This document shows, piece after piece, positions 17,012 through 27,035 of a stretch of DNA of 64,000 bases; position 1 is the stretch's first letter, and every line of letters starts with the position of its first letter. A program made the translations under genes and the position numbers. The notes beneath the pieces are model-generated. The model did no database searches and was not told where the DNA came from. It saw only the letters and a program-made list of their open reading frames with translations. This stretch comes from an uncultured Anaerolineae bacterium (lineage in GTDB: Bacteria; Chloroflexota; Anaerolineae; J036; Brachytrichaceae): the NCBI GenBank assembly GCA_937959265.1, contig CALGMA010000008.1, positions 496,001-560,000 of the forward strand, read 5' to 3'.

Positions 17012-17838
17012 TGGCCGGCGCGCCCTTCGTCATCGTCATGAACGACGATGGCACCTACTATCTTCAGGTCGAGCCAACGCCGGAGGCGCTGACCGAACTG
17101 GCAGCCAGAGGGGTGGTCTTCTGGGGGCGCAAGGCGATCGAACGGCGTGGCATCTTTCATCTCGCACTGAGCGGCGGCAGCACGCCGAAAGCGCTGTATC
17201 GTCGCCTTGCCAGCCCTCCTTACGTTGGCCAGCTCGATTGGCAGTGCGTGCATCTGTGGTGGAGCGACGAACGCGCCGTGCCGGGTGATCATCCGGACAG
17301 CAACTACAAGCTAGCATACGACGCGTTGATCGCTCATGTGTCCATTCCGCCGGAGAACGTTCATCGCGTGCAGGCCGAACTTGGCCCGGCGGGCGCGGCC
17401 GAGCGATATGAGGCAGAGATCCGGTCGGTGATTGCTGCTGCCGATCCCTCACTGCCGACCTTTGACCTGATCTTGCTGGGCATGGGTGATGACGGTCACA
17501 CTGCCTCGCTCTTCCCATACACGCCGGCGCTGGCGGAACAGGCGCGATTGGTCGTGTCGCAAGTCGTGCCCCAGGCGAATATCTCGGCGCGCATCACGTT
17601 CACCCCGCCGTTGATCAACGCTGCGGATGTGGTGTGCTTCCTGGTGAGCGGGGTGGGTAAGGCAGGGACGTTGCGGCGCGTGTTGCTGGGTGAATACCGG
17701 CCGGAGGCGCTGCCCGCGCAGCTTATTGCGCCGACCCGCGGCAAGTTATTCTGGATGGTGGACGCAGCGGCTGCAGCGCAGGTCGCCGCTGCGCCAGGTT
17801 ATCCGCCTGAAGAGTTCATCTACCGGCGGATGGGGTGA
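17011..17838 (+). CDS. pgl: 6-phosphogluconolactonase
   Basis: 275 aa (DevB/SOL type). The start ATG overlaps the zwf stop. FHLALSGGSTPKALYRRLA, HLWWSDERAVPGDHPDSNY and LLGMGDDGHTASLFPYTPAL are the hallmark blocks of the NagB-like lactonase fold. It hydrolyses 6-phosphogluconolactone to 6-phosphogluconate, the product of zwf and substrate of gnd, completing the oxidative branch within one gene block. Confidence 0.93.
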   Translation: MAGAPFVIVMNDDGTYYLQVEPTPEALTELAARGVVFWGRKAIERRGIFHLALSGGSTPKALYRRLASPPYVGQLDWQCVHLWWSDERAVPGDHPDSNYKLAYDALIAHVSIPPENVHRVQAELGPAGAAERYEAEIRSVIAAADPSLPTFDLILLGMGDDGHTASLFPYTPALAEQARLVVSQVVPQANISARITFTPPLINAADVVCFLVSGVGKAGTLRRVLLGEYRPEALPAQLIAPTRGKLFWMVDAAAAAQVAAAPGYPPEEFIYRRMG

Positions 17839-17927
17839 GCGCGCATCTTCGGTAGCAGCGGCATCCGGCGGCCGCTGTGATCTTCGCGAGACGCGCCCTG
17901 TGGCAAGCGATCCCTATCCGGACTGGC

Positions 17928-17933
17928 TACAAT
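17928..17933 (+). promoter_or_regulatory. TACAAT -10 box before the glycoside hydrolase
   Basis: TACAAT ends 9 nt before ATG 17943. It implies a leaderless or 2-3-nt-leader transcript and supports ATG 17943 as the start. Confidence 0.42.
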
Positions 17934-17942
17934 GGCGATTGC

Positions 17943-19778
17943 ATGAATCATCGTGCTGCGGCGCTGGCCTGCGCCGCGGGGTTGTCAGGTTGTGCGATTG
18001 CGCTGCCTCCGGCGCCGCCGGCACAGGCGCCGGCCTTCACCCCTGAACCCTTCGAGACATATGCTGACTGCGCTACGCTGTGCATCCAGCGCGTGTCCAG
18101 TCGCCGCATCCCGAAATGGCGCAAACTCGAGTTCGACCTCGTCACCTCGATTCGGGCCGATAACCCCTTCGATCCGAATCAGATCGAGATCAACGTGCGC
18201 TTCACGTCGCCGCAGGGCGACACTGTGGAGGTGCCGGCCTTCTTCTACAGCCACGAGGGGCAGCAGGGATGGCGGGCGCGCTTCTTGCCGATGGCAGAAG
18301 GCGAATGGCGTGCGCAGCCGGTGCTTCGTAAGCCCTTCATCTTCGAGAGCGAGCCGGTAACCTTTCAGGTGTCCCCGCCATTGCCCGGGTCGCACGGCTT
18401 TCTGCGCGTGGATCGGCGCAACCCGCGCTACCTGGCCTTCGACGACGGTATGCCATTCTTTGCCATCGGCCTCAACCTGGCGTGGTGGAAAGATGACCCG
18501 ATCGGTGATTATCGGCGCTGGTTCGATGCGTTGCAGGCGAACGGCGCGAACACAGCGCGCATCTGGATGGCGCCGCAGTCGTTCGGTCTGGAGTGGCGCG
18601 ATACGCCGTTGGGCGATTACACCGCGCGCATGGATCGCGCCTATTACCTGGATCGGGTGTTCGAGATGGCCGAGGCGCGCGGCATCTATATTCAGCTCAC
18701 CTTGCTGGACTACAGTCAGTTTAGCCTGAACGTGTATCCGCTATGGCATGCGAATCCCTACAACGCGGCGAACGGCGGGCCGTGTGCTCGGCCGCGCGAC
18801 TTTGCGACCGATCCGGTGGCGCGCGCGTTGTTCAAGCAGCGGCTACGTTACATCGCAGCCCGTTGGGCCTATTCCACGCATCTGATGGCGTGGGAATGGT
18901 GGAACGAAGTGAATTTCACCGAGATGGTGGAGACCAAGTTGCTCCGGCTGTGGATCGAGGAAATGACGGCGGTATTGCGCGCGCACGATCCCTATCGCCA
19001 TCTCATCACCACAAGTTATTCCGTCCCGGGTGACCCCAACATCTGGAACATGTCGGAGATTGACGTGGTGCAGCGCCATGAATACGTTGGCGAGGACGCG
19101 CGCTGGTTCAAACCCGTTGATGGCGGGCGCACCTTCTTCCGGCACATGCAGGATATTGCGATCAAGCCAGTCGTGATCGGCGAGTTTGCTGCGACCTTCA
19201 CCTTCGAACAGCCAAACGCGCTGACGCGCGAGGGCATCCAGTTCCACAATGGCCTGTGGGCGGCCGCCTTTAATGGCTTTGCCAGCACGGCCATGTATTG
19301 GTGGTGGGATACGCTGGTTGAGCCGGCCGGCCTGTGGTCGCATTACAAAGGCCTCTCGGCCTTCTTGCGCGGCGAAGACTTGGCGCGCTATGCGCCGACG
19401 CCGGTCGTCGTCGCGCCGGAGAAAGACGCTATCGCGCTGGGGTTGCGCGCGCCGGATCGTATCCTGGTTTGGCTGCGCAATCGTGCCTACAACATGGACG
19501 AGGGATCGTATCAATACGGCATTCAGATTGCGACCGGCCAGGCTAAGGAGCATTCCTTTCGATTCAAGCCGCGCCGACTGGATGAAGTCGCGTTCATGCT
19601 GGAAGCGCTGGGCGATGGCCGGCATCGCATACAGTGGTTCGACACGATCTCCGGTGAACCGTTGTTGGCGTCGGATGTCATTGCGTCGCGCGGCAAGCTG
19701 GTTGTGAATGCTCCGCCGTTCGATCGCGATCTGGCGGCGAAGGTGACGTGGGTTGGCGGCACGCAGGGATCGAATTAG
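17943..19778 (+). CDS. secreted glycoside hydrolase lipoprotein (DUF5060 + clan GH-A-like barrel)
   Basis: 611 aa. The first ~20 residues form a lipoprotein signal with lipobox-like GLSGC. An N-terminal DUF5060-like beta-sandwich (about 40-150: WRKLEFDL, NPFDPNQI, GEWRAQP) is followed by a TIM-barrel: FFAIGLNLAWW, the acid/base Glu in WEWWNEVNF and the nucleophile Glu in PVVIGEFAATF, the spacing expected for a retaining clan GH-A enzyme. DUF5060-linked barrels act on plant or microbial polysaccharides; the substrate is not known here. It follows pgl by about 100 bp but has its own -10 box. Confidence 0.78.
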   Translation: MNHRAAALACAAGLSGCAIALPPAPPAQAPAFTPEPFETYADCATLCIQRVSSRRIPKWRKLEFDLVTSIRADNPFDPNQIEINVRFTSPQGDTVEVPAFFYSHEGQQGWRARFLPMAEGEWRAQPVLRKPFIFESEPVTFQVSPPLPGSHGFLRVDRRNPRYLAFDDGMPFFAIGLNLAWWKDDPIGDYRRWFDALQANGANTARIWMAPQSFGLEWRDTPLGDYTARMDRAYYLDRVFEMAEARGIYIQLTLLDYSQFSLNVYPLWHANPYNAANGGPCARPRDFATDPVARALFKQRLRYIAARWAYSTHLMAWEWWNEVNFTEMVETKLLRLWIEEMTAVLRAHDPYRHLITTSYSVPGDPNIWNMSEIDVVQRHEYVGEDARWFKPVDGGRTFFRHMQDIAIKPVVIGEFAATFTFEQPNALTREGIQFHNGLWAAAFNGFASTAMYWWWDTLVEPAGLWSHYKGLSAFLRGEDLARYAPTPVVVAPEKDAIALGLRAPDRILVWLRNRAYNMDEGSYQYGIQIATGQAKEHSFRFKPRRLDEVAFMLEALGDGRHRIQWFDTISGEPLLASDVIASRGKLVVNAPPFDRDLAAKVTWVGGTQGSN

Positions 19779-19781
19779 GCA

Positions 19782-20591
19782 ATGATGACGTTCAAGCTGG
19801 TCACGTTCAACTTGCTCAACAAACCGTCGCGCTGGCGCGACCGACGTGAGTTGATCGTCCGCGAGTTGGCCAAACTACAGCCCGATGTGATTGCCCTGCA
19901 GGAGGTGAGCCTGCCGCACAACAACGCGCAGTGGCTTGCAGATCAGCTCGGCAGCTACACGGTGTACACCTCACCCAAGACCGGCGCGCTGGCCGAGCAC
20001 GAAGCCGTTGCCACGCTCAGCCGCTTTCCGGTCGAGACATGCCACACGCTTAGCCTGGTTGCGCAATCGCGTGTCGCGCAGGCTGTGCGCTTACGTGTCG
20101 GGGATCGGCCGGTCGTGATCGTCAACGGCCATTTCATGTTTCACGTCTACGACCACATCAAGCGCACGCAGCAAGTGCATCGGGTGCTGAATTGGTTGCG
20201 GCTGGCTGCAGCGAGCTATCCGATGGTCGTCTGCGGCGACTTCAACGCGACCCCTGAGATGCGCACGATCCGCATGATGAAGGAGTCGTTTTCGTCGGCG
20301 TATGAAGTTGTGCACGGACGCGAGCCGGACTACACCTGTCCTACGCCGCTGGTGTATCAGTTCAATGCCGTGCGTAAAGGGTTGAGCATGGTCGGCAATC
20401 TGATTGCCTACCGTCAGCCGGAGCCGTGGCGCGGTACGCTCGACTATATCTTCGTGGACGACAATTTCAACGTGCGATCTTGCGAGGTGGTGTTGAATAC
20501 GCCCTCGCCCGGCGATCCGACCCTGTATCCATCGGATCACGTGGGCTTGTGTGCGACTCTGGAGATGACCGCGCTGCCGACGGCTCAGTAG
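19782..20591 (+). CDS. endonuclease/exonuclease/phosphatase (EEP) family hydrolase
   Basis: 269 aa, start ATG 19782 or the ATG directly behind it. Classical EEP metal-site motifs: FKLVTFNLLN (Asn), DVIALQEVS (Glu), VCGDFNATPE (Asp/Asn), LDYIFVD and YPSDHVGLCATLEM (Asp-His). It has no signal peptide, so it would be cytoplasmic; substrates of such lone members range from phosphodiesters to phospholipid headgroups and nucleic acids. It lies four bases after the glycoside hydrolase and its end overlaps by 7 nt the end of the convergent LCAT-like gene. Confidence 0.82.
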   Translation: MMTFKLVTFNLLNKPSRWRDRRELIVRELAKLQPDVIALQEVSLPHNNAQWLADQLGSYTVYTSPKTGALAEHEAVATLSRFPVETCHTLSLVAQSRVAQAVRLRVGDRPVVIVNGHFMFHVYDHIKRTQQVHRVLNWLRLAAASYPMVVCGDFNATPEMRTIRMMKESFSSAYEVVHGREPDYTCPTPLVYQFNAVRKGLSMVGNLIAYRQPEPWRGTLDYIFVDDNFNVRSCEVVLNTPSPGDPTLYPSDHVGLCATLEMTALPTAQ

Positions 20592-22018
20592 CGCGGCATC
20601 TCGACCGCAATCAATTCTTCTGCTTGGGCTGCGCCGGCTTCGGGATGTTCTACACGCGCAACAAGGCGGTAGTAACCGTTCACGGATGGGCTGTAGAGCA
20701 GCCCTTCGTGCAGGCCCGGCTCGCGCGTTAGCGGCACGAGTTTGATGGCGATGTCCGAGGGGAAGGCTTCGGGCGGCGGGTCGCCCGGGAGCGGCTGTTC
20801 CCATGACATGCGCACTGTCACCGTAGCGCCGGCGATAGGCTGGTCGTCGGGCGTCATCACCTTCGCGTGCAACCAGATTGTCTCATCTTCGCGATAGCTA
20901 TCTCGGTCGGGTGTGAAGTCCACAACCAGTGCTTCGGTCGCGACCAGTTCTTTTGGCAACCCTTCGTATTTGTCCAACAGCTCCCAGCGCAGGAACTCCA
21001 GCACAGCCGGGTTGATGTAGATGTCGCCGTGGCCGACGACGAAAGGGAAGCGGCTGGCTGCCTGTGGGTGGGCTGCGCTGCGTTCGAGGATAGTGCCGTC
21101 GCCGGTAGCAGCGTCAATCCACTCGATTCGCTCCCAGCGGCCGTTTGCCTGTCTATGGACGATGCCGTGGGTGAGGGTAGGGCGCCGTCGTCCGAAGAAA
21201 CACAATGTCTCCACACTGGCAGCGTCGCCCAACGACTCGGTGAAGCGTCGGCCATCTTCGAGATAGGTGCGCTGTCGTGCGTCATCCAGCCAGGCATCCG
21301 CATCGAAAGCGCTCAGGTCGGAGTCGTTGGAGTCGCGTAGAAAAGACGTTTTGACCGGCAACAACTGGTAGAGTGATGGGAAGCTGCGGAACATGTCGCG
21401 CGTGCGCCGGGTGATATCGAGCGGTTGGAAGCTGGGCCGGCTCAGCATATCCGCACCGTTGAAGGCGATGCGCATTGCTTTGGGCGTGCCGTCGTAGGGT
21501 GAGCCCATCAAGAACAGGCGCTGCACGACGTGTTTGCCGCCTTCCCTCTCGATATACCAACGCGCGACCACGCCGCCGTTGCTGTGCGCGATGATCCAGA
21601 CTTGTGTGCCGGGATGGAGGTTGTGCCAGCGTTCAATCGCCTCACCAAGCTGGCGTGCCGAGATGCGGTTGTCTTGCCGCCAGTCGTAGGGGAACTTGTA
21701 GAAATTCACCTCGCGCTCATCCCCCGTTGTGCGATAGCCCATACGCGTCATTGCCGCGAACAGCCGGCCATACTGTTCCATCTTCACGAACGGTGGTACG
21801 AAGACCACGTCATCTACGATGCCGGCGGCTTCGAGCTCCGAAGGGTAGGTCATGCGCGTGAACCAGTCGTCTAGCCAATCGTTCCACCGCGCCGGGTTGA
21901 TCGGGAAGGTCGAAAAGTCCAGCCAGACGGTGCGATCGGTGCGCTGGTCACGCAGCGTGCTGCCCATGTAGCCGGGCACGAAGACCAGGATGTGCGGAGG
22001 AACGCCGGTTGCCGACAT
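20585..22018 (-). CDS. LCAT/PDAT-like acyltransferase or lipase
   Basis: 477 aa. It begins ILVFVPGYMGSTLRDQRTDR, the oxyanion loop of lecithin:cholesterol acyltransferase-like proteins; NFYKFPYDWRQDNR and the nucleophile elbow IIAHSNGGVVARWYIE follow, then a late HGD segment (VVGHGDIYINPAV) providing the His. The C-terminal ~130 residues (from DFTPDRDSYREDETIW) look like an Ig-like beta domain. No signal peptide is seen. Substrate unknown: a lipid ester or acyl transfer reaction. A TACCAT hexamer ends 5 nt before the ATG. Confidence 0.76.
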   Translation of the reverse strand: MSATGVPPHILVFVPGYMGSTLRDQRTDRTVWLDFSTFPINPARWNDWLDDWFTRMTYPSELEAAGIVDDVVFVPPFVKMEQYGRLFAAMTRMGYRTTGDEREVNFYKFPYDWRQDNRISARQLGEAIERWHNLHPGTQVWIIAHSNGGVVARWYIEREGGKHVVQRLFLMGSPYDGTPKAMRIAFNGADMLSRPSFQPLDITRRTRDMFRSFPSLYQLLPVKTSFLRDSNDSDLSAFDADAWLDDARQRTYLEDGRRFTESLGDAASVETLCFFGRRRPTLTHGIVHRQANGRWERIEWIDAATGDGTILERSAAHPQAASRFPFVVGHGDIYINPAVLEFLRWELLDKYEGLPKELVATEALVVDFTPDRDSYREDETIWLHAKVMTPDDQPIAGATVTVRMSWEQPLPGDPPPEAFPSDIAIKLVPLTREPGLHEGLLYSPSVNGYYRLVARVEHPEAGAAQAEELIAVEMPRY

Positions 22019-22200
22019 ATTCGATGGTAGGGATAGTTGAGCCGCTATCCCGATAGGCGCCGATGCCTCTATTGTAGGTGGGAATCGTCATATGGGCGAA
22101 TGCCTGCCTGGCCCTATAGACGCAGTTCGCGCTGCTGAAGATAGCGAGCGAATCGTGCAACGCCTCGCGCTTGGAATTTTGTTTGCTGCCCCTTTTTAGA

Positions 22201-23580
22201 TCACGCCCGCTGTACGATGCGCATCGGCATGCCATTCTGGGAGATCAGTGTGCCGGCCATGTCGAGCTGCGGCTCATGTCGTGGATCGGCCAGTTCGGGC
22301 GCGAACCGGCGCGCTAGCATCGCCAGCAGCACATGCGACTCGAATAGCGAGAAGGTGTTGCCTAGGCAAATGCGTTGCCCGGCCGCGAATGGGTGGTAGG
22401 CGTATGGATGCTGCGACGCTTCGCGCTCCGGCGTCCAGCGGTCTGGGTCGAATCGTTCCGGCTCGTCCCAGAAGTCAGGATGGCGATGCGTGAGGAAGGG
22501 GGAGAGAATGAGTGTCGAGCCGGCAGGGATACGCTTGCCATCAATCACGTCGTCCTGGATCGCGTCACGCGCATAGAGCGGTGCTGCCGGATACAACCGC
22601 AGTGTCTCCTTGATGACCTGTAAAGTGTAAGTCATGCGTTTGAGGTCCTCGACGGTTGGCTCACGATCACCCAGCACGGTGTCAATTTCGTCGTGCAGTC
22701 GGCGGGCGATATCTGGCTGTGTGGCTAACGCATACCAGGTGAAGGTCAACGTGCGCGCGGTCGTCTCGTGGCCGGCGAAGAACATGGTAATGGACTCGTC
22801 GCGCAGCAGTGCGTCGGACACCGCTTCGCCGGTCTCTTCGTCGCGCGCCAGCATCAACTTGCTCAGCAAGTCGTCCGGCCAAAGCTCGACCGGCGTCGCG
22901 CGGCGCTGCGCGATCACATCCTGGATGTACGCATGCACGCGCCGGCGCGCGCGGTCATAGCGCCTATTCTCGCCGACTTTCAGCCATATCGGAAGCCTCA
23001 CTGGCTTGTTCTGGCGCGTTGAAGTGAATTGGATCATGGTCTCGACGTCGTGCTTCAGTTCGAGCAGCGTCTCGTCGGAATCGGTGGTGAACAGGCTGCG
23101 CAGGATAATCGAGGCCGTCACGAACATCATCTCGTCGAGCATCTCGACGACCGATCCGGCCTTGCCCTGCCAGCGCGCGATGAATTGCTGCGCGTCGCGG
23201 ATCATGATCGGCATGAACTGTTCTACACCGCGCGGCGTGAAGAAAGGCGACATCAGCCGGCGCTGTCGGCGCCAGGCTTCGCCGGTGGCGGTCAACACCC
23301 CGTTCCCCAGCAGCAGCTCGCGCACGACGTCGTAACTCTCGCGCTTGTCGTAGATATCGCGTCTAGCAATGCTGATGTGATGCACGTGATCGGGATGGAT
23401 GGCCAGCGTCATCTTGCGTGGGCCGATCTGGATTTGAAACAGGTCGCCGTGTTGGCGCCATTCGTCGTGCAGAAATCGTAGAAAGCCTTTGCGCCGGATG
23501 TCCTGCACAGCGTCGAAGATGAACGGGCTCTTGCGCCCAGGAAGTGCCGTAAATCGAGCTGATGAAGTGATGGTGGTCAT
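22201..23580 (-). CDS. cytochrome P450
   Basis: 459 aa, class-typical length. The I-helix oxygen-activation motif FFAGHETTARTLTF, the ExxR motif (KETLRLYP), the PERFDP region and the haem-ligand loop FAAGQRICLGNTFSLFE are all intact. It should be a soluble monooxygenase; AGHETT and ICLG resemble CYP102/CYP4-like bacterial fatty-acid type enzymes, but the substrate is not identifiable. No ferredoxin or reductase gene is adjacent. The ATG lies 7 nt behind a TACACT -10-like box. The 182 bp between it and the LCAT-like gene shows nothing notable. Confidence 0.92.
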   Translation of the reverse strand: MTTITSSARFTALPGRKSPFIFDAVQDIRRKGFLRFLHDEWRQHGDLFQIQIGPRKMTLAIHPDHVHHISIARRDIYDKRESYDVVRELLLGNGVLTATGEAWRRQRRLMSPFFTPRGVEQFMPIMIRDAQQFIARWQGKAGSVVEMLDEMMFVTASIILRSLFTTDSDETLLELKHDVETMIQFTSTRQNKPVRLPIWLKVGENRRYDRARRRVHAYIQDVIAQRRATPVELWPDDLLSKLMLARDEETGEAVSDALLRDESITMFFAGHETTARTLTFTWYALATQPDIARRLHDEIDTVLGDREPTVEDLKRMTYTLQVIKETLRLYPAAPLYARDAIQDDVIDGKRIPAGSTLILSPFLTHRHPDFWDEPERFDPDRWTPEREASQHPYAYHPFAAGQRICLGNTFSLFESHVLLAMLARRFAPELADPRHEPQLDMAGTLISQNGMPMRIVQRA

Positions 23581-23587
23581 AGTTACG

Positions 23588-23593
23588 AGTGTA
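23588..23593 (-). promoter_or_regulatory. TACACT -10 box, leaderless start of P450
   Basis: On the minus strand TACACT ends 7 nt before the P450 ATG (23580), placing the transcription start at the initiation codon. Confidence 0.38.
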
Positions 23594-23709
23594 GGCCGGC
23601 ATGCTGAGCGGCAGATGATGCTGTTCCGACAGATAGCCTGTATCGTTGACGTAGCGGCGCGCTCGGTGGCAGTACGCCGCGATGATGAGGCTGCGGCGCC
23701 AGTGTTGCT

Positions 23710-24180
23710 TCACTGACTGGTGAAGAGCAGCCGGATTCGGCGCAGCGCGACTTCGACGCTCTGGCGCGCCTGTTCGGAGAGTGATTCGCCAAAGTCAAAG
23801 TTTACGCCCGGCACCGAAATGAGCCAAGCCTGAGGGCAGCGTCCGTAGATTTGCCTGGTCAGTGCCAACAGCCGGCGTGGGTCGCTCACGTGTGCGCTGG
23901 ACGGCGCTACGTCTTCTGCTGCGCTGAGCGCGGTGAATGTCACGCCGGCAGGCGATTCGCCATGCGGATCGGTTTGTCGTGCGTCCACGAAGATCACTAC
24001 CTCGGCGACCGCCAGCGCATCGGCCATCTCCGGCGTCAATTGGTGCGATGCAATGGCGCGCACGTTGGGCAGGTGCCAGGATGCCACGACATCGGCTACG
24101 CGCGGGCCGGCGCCGTCGTCGCGGCGCAATGTGTTGCCGTAGCCGATGATCAGAAAGTCGGTGGCGACCCCTTTACTCAC
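23710..24180 (-). CDS. hoxW: hydrogenase maturation protease (HoxW/HyaD family)
   Basis: 156 aa from GTG 24180; GTGAGTAA overlaps the hoxH stop, so translation is coupled. The longer frame upstream runs inside hoxH and is rejected. [25 protein letters not shown] is the family start with the nickel-binding acidic residue after [14 protein letters not shown] gives the second acidic site, and a His ([11 protein letters not shown]) the third. The protease removes the C-terminal extension of the large subunit HoxH after the NiFe centre is inserted. Its position directly behind hoxH supports this assignment. Confidence 0.85.
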   Translation of the reverse strand: MSKGVATDFLIIGYGNTLRRDDGAGPRVADVVASWHLPNVRAIASHQLTPEMADALAVAEVVIFVDARQTDPHGESPAGVTFTALSAAEDVAPSSAHVSDPRRLLALTRQIYGRCPQAWLISVPGVNFDFGESLSEQARQSVEVALRRIRLLFTSQ

Positions 24181-25612
24181 GCTTGACCTCGGCAAGCACC
24201 GCGCCGTCGCTGGCAACCAACGTCACGATCATCGGCATTTGGCCGATGGCATGGGTGGAGCAGCTCAGGCACGGGTCGAACGCACGAATGCCGGCCTCGA
24301 CCCGATTCAGCAATCCCTCCGGAATGCCAGCCGTCGCGCTGTGGATCCAGTGCTGCGCGATCTGCTTGACCGTGCGATTCATAGCGATGTTGTTCTGGCC
24401 GGTGGCGATGATCAGGTTCACGCGACGGATCAAGCCGTGCTCGTCCACTTCGTAGTCGTGGAATAACGTGCCGCGCGGCGCTTCGCTGACGCCCACGCCG
24501 TGCAGCTTGTTGATGCCGCCGCTGGCCCGTACGCGGGTCGAGAGAATGTCCGGATCGTCGAGCAGCAGCGCGATGCGCTCCAATGCGGCCAGGATCTCGA
24601 CGAGGCGTGCGTAGTGATACATGAACGACGACGTGACCACGCCGTATGCATTGCCACGCTGCCGAAATTCGGTCAGCTCGGCGTCCGCCTGTGGCGTGCC
24701 GATGCCGGAACACACGTTCAGCCGCGCCAACGGCCCGACGCGATACGCGCCATCGGGATAGCCCAGCGGTTTGTAATACGGCGATTTGAGGTAAGACCAT
24801 GGCTCGACCGCTTCGCCCAGGATTTGGGCGTAGTTGCGCGGGTCGAACCCATCCACCAGCACGTTCCCGTCGCTGGCGGTGATGCGCAGCCAACCGTCGT
24901 AATGCTCCCATCGGCCGCCGTCTTTGCTCACCAAGCCCATGAATAGGGTGGGGAAGTTGCCGAAATGTGCCACCTCTTCCAAATGCTCGTCGGCGTAGCG
25001 CTTGAAGAAATCGAGCGCTTGCTTCGTGGTGTCGAAGGCTTCGGGCAGCCGGCTGCGCAAGTAGTCACGGTTTTGTTGTGTCAACGGTTCGCGCACGCCG
25101 CCCGGCACAGCCCAAGCCGGATGGATCTTCCGTCCGCCCAGCAGCTCGATCACTTCCTGTCCAAACTGGCGCAGCCGGATGCCGCCGCGCGCCAGGTCGG
25201 GATGACGTGCGATCAGTCCGAAAACGTTGCGCTGAGCCGGGTCGCTGTCGTAGCCTAGCAGCAAGTCAGGCGAGCTGAGGTGGAAGAAGCTCAGCGCGTG
25301 CGACTGCACGATCTGGCCCAAGTTCATCAGCCGGCGCAACTTCTCTGCAGCCGGAGGGATGGTCACAGCGAAGATGTCGTCGCCAGTCTTGGCGCTGGCT
25401 AGCAGGTGGCTGACGGGACAGATGCCGCACACGCGCGCCGTAATGCCGGCCATTTCGCCCAGCGGCCGGCCTTCGCAGAACTTCTCGAAGCCGCGAAACT
25501 CCACCACGTGGAAGCGCGCGTCGCTTACCTCGCCTGCGTCGTCGAGGTAGATTGAGATCTTGGCGTGGCCCTCGATGCGAGTGACCGGGTCAATCACGAT
25601 GCGTTGGCTCAT
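24173..25612 (-). CDS. hoxH: NAD-linked [NiFe] hydrogenase large subunit
   Basis: 479 aa. Group 3d-type large subunit carrying the NiFe site: N-terminal L1 motif [11 protein letters not shown] and C-terminal L2 motif [15 protein letters not shown], giving the four metal-binding cysteines. About 25 residues follow the L2 His; this tail is the expected target of the maturation protease encoded next. The start [14 protein letters not shown] is also diagnostic. HoxH and HoxY form the hydrogenase module that exchanges H2 with NAD(H) through HoxFU. Genes run hoxE-F-U-Y-H-W on the minus strand. Confidence 0.95.
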   Translation of the reverse strand: MSQRIVIDPVTRIEGHAKISIYLDDAGEVSDARFHVVEFRGFEKFCEGRPLGEMAGITARVCGICPVSHLLASAKTGDDIFAVTIPPAAEKLRRLMNLGQIVQSHALSFFHLSSPDLLLGYDSDPAQRNVFGLIARHPDLARGGIRLRQFGQEVIELLGGRKIHPAWAVPGGVREPLTQQNRDYLRSRLPEAFDTTKQALDFFKRYADEHLEEVAHFGNFPTLFMGLVSKDGGRWEHYDGWLRITASDGNVLVDGFDPRNYAQILGEAVEPWSYLKSPYYKPLGYPDGAYRVGPLARLNVCSGIGTPQADAELTEFRQRGNAYGVVTSSFMYHYARLVEILAALERIALLLDDPDILSTRVRASGGINKLHGVGVSEAPRGTLFHDYEVDEHGLIRRVNLIIATGQNNIAMNRTVKQIAQHWIHSATAGIPEGLLNRVEAGIRAFDPCLSCSTHAIGQMPMIVTLVASDGAVLAEVKRE

Positions 25613-25672
25613 AGCTCAAGGAGCAGGGCTGAAGGGGAGGCTAGCGCCAACTCCTCACGCCCGGCGAATCGT

Positions 25673-26218
25673 TCATCCGAATTTCAACATCTCGCGGCCG
25701 ATCATCTCTGGCGACTTGCCCTCGATCACTGCCTGCAGCACGGCGCGGATGCGCTTGGCCGGCGGCGGGCAGCCGGGGATGTACAAGTCCACCGGGATAA
25801 CCGCATGCACCGGCACGACGCGCTCTATCAGCGGCGGCACAATGCCATCGTCGTGCGGCACTTGCGGGCGCAGCAGTTGCGCATCCTTGTAGGCGCGATC
25901 GAGCACGACGTCGGCTACGCCGAGCAGGTTGCGCATGGCCGTCACGTTGCCGGTGACGGCGCAATCGCCGAACGACACCACAAGGCGGCTGTTCTTACGG
26001 ATGGTGTGGATCAGCTCCAGGTGATCCTGGTTGGCGATCGCACCTTCGACCAGCGTCATATCCACATTCTCCGGAAAGGTCTTGGTGTCGGCCACCGGGC
26101 TATATACCACGTCCACCGCTTCGGCCAGGTCGAATAGCCACTCGTCCAGATCGAGGAACGACATGTGGCAGCCGGAACAGCCACCCATCCACACCGATGC
26201 AAATCTGAGTTTACTCAT
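25673..26218 (-). CDS. hoxY: NAD-linked [NiFe] hydrogenase small subunit
   Basis: 181 aa from ATG 26218, where the conserved protein begins (MSKLRFASVWMGGCSGCHMS). A longer open frame upstream has no family similarity. The cysteines for the proximal 4Fe-4S cluster are in GCSGCHMS, FGDCAVTGN and IPGCPPPA, as in HoxY and the short NuoB-like small subunits that carry a single cluster. It passes electrons from the NiFe site in HoxH to the diaphorase part (HoxFU). Confidence 0.93.
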   Translation of the reverse strand: MSKLRFASVWMGGCSGCHMSFLDLDEWLFDLAEAVDVVYSPVADTKTFPENVDMTLVEGAIANQDHLELIHTIRKNSRLVVSFGDCAVTGNVTAMRNLLGVADVVLDRAYKDAQLLRPQVPHDDGIVPPLIERVVPVHAVIPVDLYIPGCPPPAKRIRAVLQAVIEGKSPEMIGREMLKFG

Positions 26219-26289
26219 CTTTCTACTGGTTGCCGAATTACTGCTGATTCGCCGAACGATGGACTGACGACAAGGAGTGGGCGACTGAG

Positions 26290-27003
26290 TTACACATTCC
26301 ACACCTTTCTCTCGCGCGCAGCCTTCAGGAAAGCCAGCTTTTCGGCATCATGCACCATCTCGGCGACGGTCGAGCCTTGCTTGAACAGCGCGCCGGTTGG
26401 ACAGGCCATCACGCACTTGCCGCAACTCGTGCATGTAGTGGCTTCGCCCCACGGCACGTTCATGTCGCGGATGATCAGCGACCGGGCGCCCCGGCCCATC
26501 ACATCAATCGTGTGGGCGCCCTCCAGTTGGTCGCACGCGCGCACGCAGCGCGTGCACAGGATGCAACGGTTGTGATCCATGCCGAAGCGCTCGTGCGACA
26601 GATCTACGCCCAGCTTGGGGAAGATGTAGTCGTAGCGCACGTGATCCATGCCGACGGCGATGCCGGCGTTTTGCAGTTCGCAGTGGCCGTTGGCCACGCA
26701 TACAGCGCAGACGTGGTTGCGCTCGGCGAACAGCAGCTCGATGATCTGTCGGCGATAGGCGCGCAGGCGCTCGGTGTCGGTGTGCACCGCCATGCCCTCT
26801 TGCACACGCGTGGTGCAGGCCGGTAGCAGCTTGCTCGAGCCGGCTACCTCCACGAGACACATTCGACATGCGCCCACGTCCGTCAGCCCGTCCAGATGGC
26901 ACAGTGTTGGGATGCGAATATTTGCATCGCGCGCCGCTTCCAGGATGGTCTGATCGCTCCGCGCGCTGATTTCTTGACCGTTGATCGTGAGTGTCCTTGG
27001 CAT
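26290..27003 (-). CDS. hoxU: hydrogenase diaphorase iron-sulfur subunit
   Basis: 237 aa from ATG 27003 ([17 protein letters not shown]). N-terminal plant-type 2Fe-2S domain ([15 protein letters not shown] ... CTT), the NuoG-like His/Cys-rich segment ([15 protein letters not shown]), then two 4Fe-4S ferredoxin motifs ([13 protein letters not shown] and [15 protein letters not shown]). HoxU wires HoxF to HoxY. An in-frame upstream start would extend into the heptamer tract at the end of hoxF and is rejected; the gene begins 7 nt after the hoxF stop. Confidence 0.93.
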   Translation of the reverse strand: MPRTLTINGQEISARSDQTILEAARDANIRIPTLCHLDGLTDVGACRMCLVEVAGSSKLLPACTTRVQEGMAVHTDTERLRAYRRQIIELLFAERNHVCAVCVANGHCELQNAGIAVGMDHVRYDYIFPKLGVDLSHERFGMDHNRCILCTRCVRACDQLEGAHTIDVMGRGARSLIIRDMNVPWGEATTCTSCGKCVMACPTGALFKQGSTVAEMVHDAEKLAFLKAARERKVWNV

Positions 27004-27007
27004 GTTT

Positions 27008-27035
27008 GAGCTATGAGCTTTGAGCTGCAAGCTGT
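27008..27035. repeat. heptamer repeat at the hoxF-hoxU junction
   Basis: Four units in 7-nt register: GAGCTAT, GAGCTTT, GAGCTGC, AAGCTGT (plus strand). They span the hoxF stop codon and encode the last residues of HoxF, ending 4 nt before the hoxU start codon. Confidence 0.55.
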
